Source: Orobanche coerulescens
Taxonomy: Eukaryota; Streptophyta; Magnoliopsida; Lamiales; Orobanchaceae
Length of the DNA: 64,000 nt
Reading direction: 5' to 3'
Assembly (NCBI GenBank): GCA_033398695.1
Contig: CM065811.1
Coordinates: 118,715,501-118,779,500 of the forward strand
Shown here: positions 1-11,014 of the stretch, piece after piece
Numbering within the stretch: position 1 is the first letter of the stretch
Layout of the letters: each line of letters begins with the position of its first letter
Translations under genes and position numbers: made by a program
The notes under the pieces: generated by a model
What the model saw: only the letters and a program-made list of their open reading frames with translations
Told to the model about the DNA's origin: nothing
Databases searched by the model: none

Positions 1-41
1 ATAAAAATTCGAGGGTTGGATCCCCTTCCTCTAGCGCCAAT
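1..41 (-). other. Primer-binding site and internal start of element N
   Basis: On the minus strand the LTR at 42 is followed, after a 2-nt spacer, by a primer-binding-site-like string beginning TGGCGCTAGAGGAAGG (plus-strand 24-39). A TGGCGC start is usual for Ty3/Gypsy elements of the Tat/Athila side. The element continues left out of the window, so no coding sequence is visible and the clade is uncertain. Confidence 0.6.
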
Positions 42-1239
42 TGTTGTTGCCCAAAATATCTATCCGAAGATGAAATACTGCTGGAGACGGACAACAAACA
101 ACAATTGCGGGAGCACTTCCGAGAGGAGATAAAGAATACAAGATTTGCCGGGGTTGTTAATCCCGGGCTTGAATGCTCTCGCGAGATGTTATTAATACAA
201 ATATTCATGGATACAAGTATAAATGAGAGAAATCTAAATACAATGAGTGTAGGAAGACTCTGTTAATCCGGCTCTTGAGCGAAGCTCGGTGTTCTTCGTC
301 CCCGCCGATAATTTGCTCGATGAGAGAGGCCGGGAGAAGAAGAACCGAATGATAGCTGTTGCCAAGAGTTGGAGATAGCCAGGTGCTGTATATTGTTTCT
401 GTATTGTATGCTCAAATCGCGATAATGTCCGAGACCAATACAAGTGCTGGGAGCCTTGTATATATAGGGGCTGCCGGGTCCTGTCCTCTAGCAGGCGATC
501 GCCTTCCGGCCATTATAATAATGGGGCGATCGTCTGCCGGCCAATATTATAATGGGGCGATCTCCTGGGCTGTCGGGCTAAAGTCCAAGGCAGTGGCTGG
601 CAGTCCGTATAAAGTCCAATGCAGTGGCTGGCGCCAGCTGGGCGGTCCAATAAGGAGCTAGCACGCGTCCGGAGTCAGTCAATATGCGGCCCTACTGACA
701 GCTTTCGGCGGCTTGTCGGCTGGTGGAGAGAATCTGCCAGGCTGTGGTCAATGGACCGAGATTCGCGGATCTTGTCTCGGTCTTTGCACGTGGTGCCAGT
801 CTTGAGGCTTGGACTTTGCCGACCGGATGGCCATCGGCGCTGATCGTCATGAGGCGGTCGCCTCTAGCTGGTCACCAGAGATCGTCATCGGCCAGTTGCA
901 GAGGGTCGGCACTTGGTCGGTCACCAAGGGTCGGTCAGCAAGGCGCCGAGAGACGATCGTCCACTTGTTGGTCGGTAAAGCGCCGAGAGATGATCGTCCA
1001 TAAGTCGGTCGCCAGTAGTCGGTCGCCGAGTATCGAGTGACGATCGTATCTGAAGTCGATCGCTCGGCACCGGGACTTGTCCTGGGACCTTCGGTTGGCC
1101 GATTTAGCTCGTCCGCTGGGTTAAGGCTAGGTCGCCTGGTCGCTGATCGGCAGTTCTGCCTCGGCTGCTCGGCAGTGACACGGTCGCCCGACCTCCGAGG
1201 CGATCGCCGGTCGGAAGGTGTTAATTCTTGACACAACAA
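42..1239 (-). mobile_element. 5' LTR of element N (minus orientation, Gypsy-like)
   Basis: The segment starts TGTTGT and ends ACAACA, the inverted terminal repeat expected of an LTR, and its left edge abuts a primer-binding site. The middle (about 480-1210) is GC-rich and full of repeated GGTCGGTCGCC-like and CGATCG-containing words. These give long spurious ORFs in several frames. A TATA box for leftward transcription lies at 459-467, so 470-1239 is U3 and 42-about 430 is R/U5. The right LTR edge abuts Copia LTR sequence (O), which is probably the insertion target. Confidence 0.65.
459..467 (-). promoter_or_regulatory. TATA box of LTR N with upstream CGATCG palindromes
   Basis: CTATATATA reads leftwards. 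Upstream (higher coordinates) are palindromes built on CGATCG, such as GGCGATCGCC near 494 and 1199 and GACGATCGTC near 953. This is the palindromes-then-TATA layout seen in the other LTRs of the window. Confidence 0.55.
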
Positions 1240-1726
1240 TAACAACTCCAAGCATTCAAGACATTGATCTTATATTCATATACTTACATTGTTGTTGTAA
1301 TATTGAGCTTATATTGTTAGTTTGAGTGTTTATACATTCAACATTATACACAAGAGGTAAAAGAAAAGATACGATGGGATTCGGTGTTATTAGGATCAAG
1401 TATCTGGCATTGTTAGAATCGCAATCGATATCTAAGTGAGGTTTATCTAGTACCCATAGAAAGATAGAGTGGTTTATTCCTTATCCAATAGAAGAGGAAA
1501 AACGGTTTTACTCAGACCGATAGAAGACGAGCTTGTAAACGGTAATCCCTCGACCGATAGAAGAGAGGAGTAGAGGTTTTGATCTTAATCCTAAGAAAAA
1601 GATACATCGAGAGAGGACGTAGGCTTCGTTAATAGCCGAACCTCTATAAATCCTTGTGTGATTTATTTTCCTCATCTTATTTACGCTTCCGCACAATCGG
1701 CGCAAATATCCGATTTTATACCAACA
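1240..1726 (+). mobile_element. Copia LTR fragment O (3' part)
   Basis: The segment ends CCAACA directly before ATTGGTATCAGA. Its last 100 bp, with a TTACGCTTCCGC-like stretch, is typical of the end of plant Ty1/Copia LTRs. The left end is cut by LTR N at 1239/1240, so the LTR is partial. The segment also holds three copies of a short word, ATAGAAGA-like, near 1485-1565. No coding sequence is seen. Confidence 0.55.
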
Positions 1727-1728
1727 AT

Positions 1729-1738
1729 TGGTATCAGA
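1729..1738 (+). other. Copia primer-binding site (tRNA-iMet type)
   Basis: TGGTATCAGA matches the first ten bases of the initiator-tRNA-Met site used by most plant Copia elements. The match ends abruptly at about 1740, where sequence switches to the minus-strand gag of element D. The join is therefore a truncation or recombination breakpoint. Confidence 0.6.
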
Positions 1739-1740
1739 TT

Positions 1741-1810
1741 CCTTATTATCTGCACCACGACCACGGCCTCGGTTGCGCCCCCTAGCTGGTCTACCGCGGC
1801 CTCTCAACAT
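1741..1810 (-). pseudogene. Gag N-terminal fragment of element D
   Basis: A minus-strand ATG at 1808-1810 opens a frame of alternating Arg/Gly with a little Pro and Asn (LRGRGRPARGRNRGRGRG). Basic N termini of this kind are common in plant Gypsy gag proteins. The fragment is only about 23 codons before it runs into the Copia primer site, so the rest of gag and all of pol are missing. The ATG comes one base after a strong splice-acceptor-like TCTTTTCTTCAG, suggesting gag is made from a spliced RNA. The assignment rests on composition and on its place downstream of an LTR and primer site. Confidence 0.55.
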
Positions 1811-2069
1811 ACTGAAGAAAAGATATGAAATGAACATGATAAAAAAAATTCACAGTTTGCAAAGTCGGTACCACAATTCATAATCCAAACAACACAAGGA
1901 AATGAATTACAGAAATATAATATTTCGAGGAGACTTACAGCCATGGGTCGCATGAAGAGATGGTAGCACGATGATATTAGGCTCAACAACTGACTCTAAC
2001 GACACGACTGACAAACCCAAAATTAACCGAAGGCCTAGGTATTCATAACCTAAGCTCCGATACCATAAA
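1811..2069 (-). other. Leader of element D with primer-binding site and splice acceptor
   Basis: Reading leftwards from the LTR at 2070: a 4-nt spacer, then a primer-binding site TGGTATCGGAGC (2054-2065). A conserved leader motif follows (about 1931-1985, shared with elements A, F and K), then a pyrimidine-rich splice-acceptor-like site ending AG at 1812. It is non-coding. Confidence 0.6.
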
Positions 2070-2690
2070 TGTAACACCCCAAATCACTTGAGGGACCTTA
2101 CATGCCGTAGAACCCTCATAAGGTCTACCAGGCTAACACACGACACAAATACTACAGACAAATCCCATAGGACACATTCACCATAGTAAAGTAGGGTCGT
2201 GGCCTCGGCCAAAACATTTTACTCGAAATACATGAAAGATAAGTTAAAAGCAAGTTCATTGCCCACGCAGGGGACTTTAACCGAATTTAAAAATAATCAG
2301 TCTAACTCCAACACCCAAGAAAATTTAATGACAAGACATAAAACATAGACTCGAGTCTCATCATCACGCTGGGCCATCTTTTGTGTGCATATCCCGTGCC
2401 AGCTCCTCATCTCTTCCGATAACTGAAATGCATAAGACGCATTTCCCCCATTTAAGGGATTAGCATTCGAATAGCTAGTGCAAGTACAAAATTACACTAC
2501 ATTATATACATACATGGTTCAACGCAAGCAAACCATTTTAGGAAAAACATTTGCAATCAATATTCGGGAATATCACATTTACATCTAAAACAGTATATCC
2601 TCAAGTTTTCCACATCATAACTATCCACGTTTGGTAACACGGAGCCGTACCAGTTAGTATCGGCCCCCAGAGGCCCCGTCGGACCATCCC
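2070..2690 (-). mobile_element. LTR D, 3' part (minus orientation)
   Basis: It begins TGTAACACCCC on the plus strand, which is the 3' end of a TGTAATATCC...GGGTGTTACA Gypsy LTR read backwards. It is cut at 2690 by the A/B/C insertion and resumes at 12718. Both cut ends carry matching repeat text (TTAGTATCGGCCCCCAGAG units), showing they were once contiguous. The flanking 5-mers ATCCC and GCCCC are an imperfect target duplication. Confidence 0.75.
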
Positions 2691-3439
2691 TGTAACACCC
2701 CCAATCCGCTCAGGGATATTACATGCCGTAGACCCTCTCCTCAAGGATCTACCAGGCTGGTAACAACATCGAACATCTCAACTATGCCTTTAAGGCTAAA
2801 ATGACTCAGTAGACTGATTTGGTCTTTCAATAAATACATATAACTCAAACACATTACATGCCCACGCAGGGGTCGAATACAACACACTCCCGTACAACGG
2901 GAAAGAAATACTGCAGTGGAAATAAACTACATCTAAACCAATGACATCATACGGATCCTCGTGTGATTAGTATCGTTCATATTTCATCATCCTTTGTGCC
3001 GACCCTGTGTTATGCTCCCAAACCTGAATGCAAAAACAGACATCCACCCCCCCGAATACTCGGGGGTTAGCAAAACTCCACTGTTTTTCTAGTGCAAGAA
3101 CAAAGTGCAAAATACGAGCCATACAATACAAGTTCCAAGAACAATAATAACCAGGAATCCTCAAAGATCCAAACGTAACAAAAGTACTTCCCGAGGCAAG
3201 AGTTTGGTAAAATATTCTAAAACCGAAAGGTCACAAATCAAGGGAAAACAATTTATAAAACAGTTTAAAATGCCATCGAGAGTTTTAATAGAAAACAATT
3301 TAGGATTACCGAATCTTTCTCTTTCCAAGAATCAACAGGGTCACAGCCCAAAGGTTTTGTTTTCACAAATGAAACCAACAACAATACACAAGGTTAAAAC
3401 CCCCGTCACGCATCCTCGACGGACATAAAATACACACGC

Positions 3440-3605
3440 ACCCGTGAAGTTTCACTCGTGAATCCAGGGTGAAGCCATTGGAATTCCCTCCGTGATCCCG
3501 TCGGACCCCCCGAGGTGAGTAAAATACATTCACCACTCGTGAATCCAAGGTGAAGCCATTGGAATTCCCTCCGTGATCCCGTCGGACCCACCGAGGTGAG
3601 CGAAG
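3440..3605. repeat. Tandem ~84-bp units in LTR A
   Basis: Two units carrying GGTGAAGCCATTGGAATTCC and a following CCCGTCGGACC-type word. The allelic LTR B has three units (about 8750-9010) and LTR C only one, so copy number varies among LTRs of one family. They lie in the transcribed R/U5 part. Confidence 0.8.
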
Positions 3606-4607
3606 CAATCATGCGCAAACAACATATCACACCAAAGATATCCAAACAATTCACCTAGAGGCTTCAAACAATTAGCAAAACATCACGTCAAACTATAAAG
3701 CACCGAATAGAGATAATATGTGTATATATATATTATCAAAGCATAACAATCAACAACAACAACAACAACAATAAGCGAATTCATAGGGTTCACTTAATCA
3801 CTCAAAGGGAAAAATATTCAAAAAACACACGCGTTTGAAAGTGAGCCCTTAACGAGGGTAACCGAATCTTTTGAAAACTCATTTCAAACAAACGAACAAA
3901 CAAACATACCAAGACGATTACCAATAATCATATTCACAAAACAAGAAATGTATGGACAATGTACTTGCCTCGAAAACACGATCGCAACAAGACGACGGAT
4001 GAAATACGGTCGAACGGCCCTGAACTCCCGAACACTATTAAGAACGCGATAGCACCGAAATTACTACGGGAAAACACCACACGAATCATCAATCACCAAC
4101 CGAATTCAACATCGAAATCATCGAGAACCTATAATCCTCCGTAAGGAACAATAAAACATGATTACGACTAGAATCAAGGCCGAAAACAACAGGAATCCCA
4201 ACAAACTATCAAAAGGAACTCATTCGAACATTTAATCGAACATTAAATGTTCGAGACCCTCCAAGAACAAAGAAATCACTCCTCGGGTCGAATGAATCAA
4301 AGATACGAGTATCCAATCCGTAGAACATGTTCAAAACAATGTTTATACAACAATTAATTGAACAAAAACGCATTGGAATCGAAATCAAAAGGAAAATCCC
4401 CAAAATCTTCAAAAATAAGGGTTCAAGCCAAAATACCTTGATTCGGACGAAGAACACGGATAGGATGATGATATAATCAACAAGAATCTTCCAAAACGTC
4501 TTGGAATTGATTAGAATCGGCCAAGAACTCGATTTCCCAAGCCTCCCGTCGCCAGCCGCCGAAAAAAGGAGAAAAACGAGTAAAAATGAAGTCTGGCCGA
4601 GCCCAGG

Positions 4608-4617
4608 CTATATATAG
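4608..4617 (-). promoter_or_regulatory. TATA box of LTR A
   Basis: CTATATATAG lies inside the 14-bp perfect palindrome GGCTATATATAGCC. The same site occurs at 10010-10019 (LTR B) and 11896-11905 (LTR C). A donor-like AAG|GTATTT follows 172 nt downstream on the minus strand (4437/4436). Confidence 0.65.
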
Positions 4618-4625
4618 CCGGCAGG

Positions 4626-4885
4626 GTTACGGCCGTAACCGGCATTCGTCCAAACTCGCCCAGCTCCTGCCGATCGCTTACGGCCGTAACCAACAGGGCC
4701 TTGCGGCCATAACTCGGCACTTACGGCTGTACCCGGTAGGTCCTTACGGTCGTAACCGGCATTCGTCAAAAACCAGCCCAGCACCTGCTGACCACTTACG
4801 GCCGTAACGGATCACGCCTTACGGCAGTAACCGGCCTTCGTCCAGCCAGGTCTTCCGAGCACATACGGCCATAACCGACACCTTA
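4626..4885 (-). repeat. TTACGGCCGTAA palindrome cluster, U3 of LTR A
   Basis: About nine exact or degenerate copies of GTTACGGCCGTAAC, spaced irregularly by 20-50 bp, immediately upstream of the TATA box in element sense. Equivalent clusters lie at about 10027-10275 (B) and 11915-12185 (C). Some copies in A are missing in B. Confidence 0.8.
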
Positions 4886-5431
4886 CGACCGTAACACCGC
4901 CAGGCCAGGCCCTGCTCCGGCCGTGACTCGGTCGTGGCCACTCCGATGGCCCGGACGACCCCGAAACCCAAACCTGAATATAAATAGATGGTACGGTTAC
5001 GACGTACTCGCAAAGACTAATCCGAGAACTAAGAGAACACATGATTCCGACCACCCGAAGGCTCGAAATTCGACAACGGAAGTGATTACCCCAAACTTTG
5101 GGAAATTACAAAAATGGCCCAAAACGCCCGAAAATCACGATACGTGATCGAATAACCAAACCGAAGTAAACAACACGTCTAACAAAGTTAAACGGACTTA
5201 CGGGAAACTCGAAACAGCAGTTTCGAACGAGATTCGCAAGAATCGAACTCAAGTGCGGAAAAGTCGCCTAAAAGCACGGAGCTCAACAAAACGACACCGA
5301 AACGAACTCGGATGACAAAAAGTGCAGAATTAATCATTCTCGAAATGACTAAACGGCCATTAGAGAGTCGTCAAAACGGACTTTCGCAGAAATAAAATAA
5401 ATTACCGGAAATCGAAATTACGGGTATTACA

Positions 5432-8021
5432 CACTACCCTCCTTAAAAGAAGTTTCATCCCGAAACTTAAAACAATAGGGAGAAGCAATATCCCGCCAGG
5501 AAAACTCAACGAGTTACACAAGAGACGCGTAACTTACGCCCAACGGCGGAACGTTACAAGCAACACAAAGGAATATACGGCGTGAAAACACGCTCCACGA
5601 CGACCAACACAACGCCACCGGTAGAGACAACAAGTGACGAGCGTCATCAAACAGATAATACAATTAAGTCGTTTATCCGAACAATCGCAAAACACAACAA
5701 ATGAAAATCAACACGATTGACCAACCCAACGGTACATCCATCAAAACGCGAGCCAATCGCTGAACAAATACGAAATTCCACCACCCAAGGGTTGGAAGAT
5801 CGAAAACCAGACTAATTTCCCGAACTTAAGGGAATTACGAAGGAGTCTGAACGTTCAGCAATCACGAAATGAGATCAACAAAAACCGAACAATCAAACGA
5901 TCGAACCACAACGATCGAGACAACAAAAATCGAACAATCATGTTCGAATTACGAAGAACAATAAAATTCAAACAACAACTCCAAGGTTCACATCTCGACT
6001 CGAGACAATATATGATCCGGTGAAAACAACAACATGTGCATTCACATAAGATCCACAGGAAAGGGAATAGAAATTGAAAAGTCACAACGACAAACGAGTT
6101 ATTCCGAAACAATACCACGCTCGTTCGATCAACAAAAGCAAGGGGCAGCACAAGCTAAAAAAATGTCAACGAACATAAACGAGTCGATAGAATCGAAAAT
6201 ACAGAAGTTCAAAATCCGATCCACTTCGAATAAAAGAACTAGTAGAACCAAAAGATGTTACTTCCGAATAAGGTTCATAATAATCGAACCGAACTCGGAA
6301 AAGTCACAGCGATAATCAGATCGACCCAAAACAAGATCACAGCTCGTTCGAACGATGAAACCGAAATACATAACAAGTTCAAAAAGTATCAACGAACACG
6401 AGCGAGTCGATAGACTTGAGAAAGAGAAAAATGCATAAGCCAAAAATAATAGGGGTATTACATTCGACCTCTTATAAAAGAAGGTCGTCCCCGCAACTCA
6501 CAATAACGGAAACAAGGCAACAACACAAAGGCAGCTGACGAAACATTCCCCATGGGCCTCTTAGAGCCGATCCTGATATCTGTGCTGAAGTTCGTGCCCC
6601 GAAAGACTCAGAACCCAACTCGCAAAACTGGATCCTGTGTCTCTCGGGTCCACACTTGAAATGCATTACTGGCGAGAAGGGCAATTTACACGTTCATGCC
6701 CCGGCACATCACGGTTGAAACGCCTCAGCTCGGCATACCGAAAATACAAATGCTAGATACAATGTGGCATAACGTCGCAAAACAACATAGTGGAGATGCC
6801 AACTCAGCACAACAAAGAATCATAACACATATCATATACAACGATTACCATCGCAAAGTAATAAACACACAAACACTACAGCAACGACGGTATCGTTCGG
6901 CGACCTCAACAGCCCGAACAATAACCAGCACATAATTACAAACATCATGAAACAATCACACATGTACACAAATGTATAAACCCAAGCTTTAACAGCTCAC
7001 ACAGGTGCGATAACACGCAAGCCACCACGAAATGACAACATTAAAGATCGTCATCACACCTCCCACAAAGGGCTAACAAAACATATGCATGGAGAACGAC
7101 TCAACGTTCATGCCACCAATTCAATCACAATTCGGAGGTCTAACACCCTAACAACAATACCAACATCATACACCTTCTCTGACCACAAGCAGGAAATGAT
7201 GGGTTTTAAAGATGAAAACCACCTTTTGAAAACAGTTTGGAAACACCAGTTTATCTTGAGTATCATTTTACAAAAAGTTGAACAAACATCATTGTCGAGA
7301 CTTTGAAAATCATCTTGCGTTTGAACAAAAATGAGGACACTTTTCTTTTAGTGAAAAACTTTCAAAAATATTCGACCCTCAGGTCTAAGCAAAGCATTTC
7401 CAAAATTACTGGAAGAAAAAAATATATTTTGGTCCTCAAGGTGGAAGAATTTTGAAACAGATAGTTGCGCTATTGGGCGCCTTGAAAATACAATCCATTT
7501 AAAAGTACGTCTCGAATTTTATTTTCTAAGATACTCAAGGTTTTCGAAAATCTATTAGGCTAGAATGCCTAAAAACTCACACATAACAATATTCACTTAC
7601 ATACAATCATAAGACACGCATCAACTCGCTCAAAATCAAGACAACACCTGTCTTTTACCGGAAACAACAGTCAAATATCACAGTAAAAAAGACGTAAATA
7701 ATGACAACACTCCTCATATAAATGAATCATGAGTCACATAAACGCATCACGAAACCGAGAATCTACATAAAGATTCCATCACTTAATACAAAATCAAACA
7801 ATTAGCACGTGTCACACGAGGCACAATACAAAGAAGGGAGGCTTACATCCACAGGTCGCACGAAGATGATGATCGCCCCACGATACTAATCACGACCAAC
7901 CAACACCGACGACGTGTCGCGAAACGACTCAGTCAGACAAAATCCGACGAGACAAAACTCAACAGACCCTACTTGACCCGACAGCCTAGGTTTCCACAAC
8001 CTAAAGCTCTTATACCATTTC
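5432..8021 (-). mobile_element. Non-coding internal region of element A
   Basis: This 2590-bp interval separates two facing LTR ends. At its left edge are the pre-polypurine hairpin (5450-5468) and the purine tract. At its right edge is a primer-binding site TGGTATAAGAGC (plus 8006-8017), one base off the tRNA-iMet consensus. A leader motif shared with D, F and K lies at about 7842-7900. I see no gag, PR, RT, RNase H or integrase motif; ORFs are short and A-rich. With LTRs of 2.7-2.8 kb this is a large non-autonomous (LARD-like) element dependent on a relative for replication proteins. Confidence 0.75.
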
Positions 8022-10810
8022 TGTAACACCCCCAATCCGTTCAGGGATATTACATTGAACATCCAACATCGAACATCTCAACTATGCCTTTAAGGCTAAA
8101 ATGACTCAGTAGACTCAGTTGGTCTTTCAATAAATACATACAACTCAAACACATTACATGCCCACGCAGGGGTCGAATACAACACACTCCCGTACAACGG
8201 GAAAGAAATACTGCAGCGGAAATAAAATACATCTAAACCAATGACATCATACGGATCCTCGTGTGATTAGTATCGTTCATCTTTCATCATCCTTCGTGCC
8301 GACCCTGTGTTATGCTCCCAAACCTGAATGCAAAAACAGACATCCACCCCCCGAATACTCGGGGGTTAGCAAAACTCCCTGTTTTGCTAGTGCAAGAACA
8401 AAGTGCAAAATACGAGCCATACAATACAACTTCCAAGAACAATAATAACCAGGAATCCTCAAAGATCCAAACGTAACAAAAGTACTTCCCGAGGCAAGAG
8501 TTTGGTAAAACATTCTAAAACCGAAAGGTCACAAATCAAGGGAAAATAATTTATAAAACGGTTTAAAATGCCATCGAGAGTTTTAATAGAAAACAATTTA
8601 GGATTACCGGATCCTTCTCTTTCCAAGAATCAACAGGGTCACAGCCCAAAGGTTTTGTTTTCACAAATGAAACCAACAACAATACACAAGGTTAAAACCC
8701 CCGTCACGCGTCCTCGATGGACATAAAATACACACGCACCCGTGAAGTTTCACTCGTGAATCCAGGGTGAAGCCATTGGAATTCCCTCCGTGATCCCGTC
8801 GAACCCTCCCGAGGTGAGTAAAATACATTCACACAACACACACAACAACTCGTGAAGTTTTTACTCGTGAATTCAGGGTGAAGCCATTGGAATTCCCTCC
8901 GTGATCCCGTCGGACCCCCCCGAGGTGAGTAAAATACATTCACCACTCGTGAATCCAGGGTGAAGCCATTGGAATTCCCTCTGTGATCCCGTCGGACCCT
9001 CCGAGGTGAGCGAAGCAATCATGCGCAAATAATATATCACACCAAAGATATCCAAACAATTCACCCAGAGGCTTCAAACAATTAGCAAAACATCACGTCA
9101 AACCATAACGCACCGAATAGAGATAATATGTGTATATATATTATCAAAGCATAACAATCAACAACAACAACAACAAGCGAATTCATAGGGTTCACTTAAT
9201 CACTCACAGGGCACAATATTCACAAAACACACGCGTTTGAAAGTGAGCCCTTAACGAGGCTAACCGAATCTTTTGAAAACTCATTTCAAACAAACAAACA
9301 AACAAACATACCAAGACGATCACCAATAATCATATTCACAAAACAATAAATATATGGACAAGGTACTTGCCTCGAAACCACGATCGCAACAAGACGACGA
9401 ATGAAATACGGTCGAACAGCCCCGAACTCCCGAACACTATGAAGAACGCGATAGCACCGAAATTACTACGGGAAAACACCACACGAATCATCAATCACCA
9501 ACGGAATTCAACATCGGAATCATCGAGCACCTATAATCCTCCGTAAGGAATAATAAAACATGATTACGACTAGAATCAAGGCCGAAAACAACGGGAATCC
9601 CAACAAACTATCAAAAGGAACTCATTCGAACATTTAATCGAACATTAAATGTTTGAGACCCTCCAAGAACAAAGAAATCACTCATCGGGTCGAATGAATC
9701 AAAGATACGAGTATCCAATCCGTAGAACATGTTCAAAACAATGTTTATACAACAATTAATTGAACAAACACGGATTGGAATCGAAATCAAAAGGAAAATC
9801 CCCAAAATCTTCAAAAATAAGGGTTCAAGCCAAAATACCTTGATTCGGACGAAGAACACGGATAGGATGATGATATAATCAACAAGAATCTTCCAAAACG
9901 TCTTGGAATTGTTTAGAATCGGCTAAGAAGTCGATTTCCCGAGCCTCCCGTCACCAGCCGCCGAAAAAAGGAGAAAAACGAGTAAAAATGAAGTCTGGCC
10001 GAGCCCAGGCTATATATAGCCGGTAGGGTTACGGCCGTAACTGGCATTCGTCCAAACCCGCCCAGCTCCTGCCGATCGCTTACGGCCGTAACTCGGCACT
10101 TACGGCTGTACCCGGTAGGTCCTTACGGTCGTAACCGGCATTCGTCAAAAACCAGCCCAGCACCTGCCGACCACTTACGGCCGTAACGGATCACGCCTTA
10201 CGGCCGTAACCGGCCTTCGTCCATCCAGGTCTGCCGAGCACGTACGGCCGTAACCGACACCTTACGACCGTAACACGGCCAGGCAAGGCCCTGCTCCGGC
10301 CGTGACTCGGTCGTGGCCACTCCGATGGCCCGGACGACCCCGAAACCCAAACCTGAATATAAATCGATGGTACGGTTATGACGTACTTGCAAAGACTAAT
10401 CCGAGAACTAAGAGAACACATGATTCCGACCACCCGAAGGCTCGAAATTCGACAACGGAAGTGATTACCCCAAACTTTGGGAAATTACAAAAATGGCCCA
10501 AAACGCCCGAAAATCACGATACGTGATCGAATAACCAAACCGAAGTAAACAACACGTCTAACAAAGTTAAACGGACTTATGGGAAACTCGAAACAGCAGT
10601 TTCGAACGAGATTCGCAAGAATCGAACTCAAGTGCGGAAAAGTCGCCTAAAAGCACGGAGCTCAACAAAACGACACCGAAACGAACTCGGATGACAAAAA
10701 GTGCAGAATTAATCATTCTCGAAATGACTAAACAGTCATTAGCGAGTCGTCAAAACGGACTTTCGCCGAAAAAAAAGAAATTACCGGAAATCGAAATTAC
10801 GGGTATTACA
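8022..10810 (-). mobile_element. LTR B (5' LTR of element A)
   Basis: A 2789-bp partner of LTR A with the same TG/CA ends. It lacks about 40 bp present near 2725-2765 of LTR A and has one extra tandem unit. Its outer edge (10811) is followed not by flanking DNA but by another copy of the element's own internal sequence, so A sits in a tandem recombinant. Confidence 0.85.
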
Positions 10811-11014
10811 CACTACCCTCCTTAAAAGAAGTTTCATCCCGAAACTTAAAACAATAGGGAGAAGCAATATCCCGCCAGGAAAACTCAACGAGATACACGA
10901 GAGACGCGTAACTTACGCCCAACGGCGAAACGTTACAAGCAACACAAAGGAATATACGGCGTGAAAACACGCTCCACGACGACCAACACAACGCCACCGG
11001 TAGAGACAACAAGT
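10811..11014 (-). mobile_element. Second copy of internal-region start (204 bp)
   Basis: Nearly identical to 5432-5637, including the purine tract and hairpin (10829-10847). It then jumps directly into LTR sequence at 11015. This marks a third, partly deleted LTR-internal unit produced by unequal recombination or deletion. Confidence 0.8.

Larger units (their letters stand above)
2691..5431 (-). mobile_element. LTR A (3' LTR of non-autonomous element A)
   Basis: A 2741-bp LTR bounded by TGTAACACCC and GGGTATTACA on the plus strand (TGTAATACCC...GGGTGTTACA in element sense). It is nearly colinear with 8022-10810. It contains two tandem units near 3450-3600, a short CAA run near 3748-3770, a TATA box at 4608-4617 and a TTACGGCCGTAA palindrome cluster at 4626-4885. 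The ORFs across it are low-complexity or repeat-derived, so no gene is called. Confidence 0.85.

Noticed and set aside
847..1251. 134-codon minus ORF and overlapping plus ORFs in the GC-rich LTR
   Set aside because: Several frames are open at once because of repeated CpG-rich words. No domain and no start context; this is LTR U3.
1729..1738. Treating the TGGTATCAGA string as part of D's gag coding sequence
   Set aside because: On the minus strand the frame does continue through it. However, the preceding Copia LTR-end text and the exact primer-site match are better explained by a Copia LTR/primer junction.
3363..3654. Overlapping minus ORFs with repeated RRDHGGNSNGFTLDS text (also near 8704-9064)
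   Set aside because: They are translations of the roughly 84-bp tandem units in the LTR in two frames, with copy number differing between LTRs.
5855..6315. Opposed 93-98 codon ORFs in the interior of element A
   Set aside because: Low-complexity composition on both strands, no retroelement motif. They look like chance frames in A-rich DNA.
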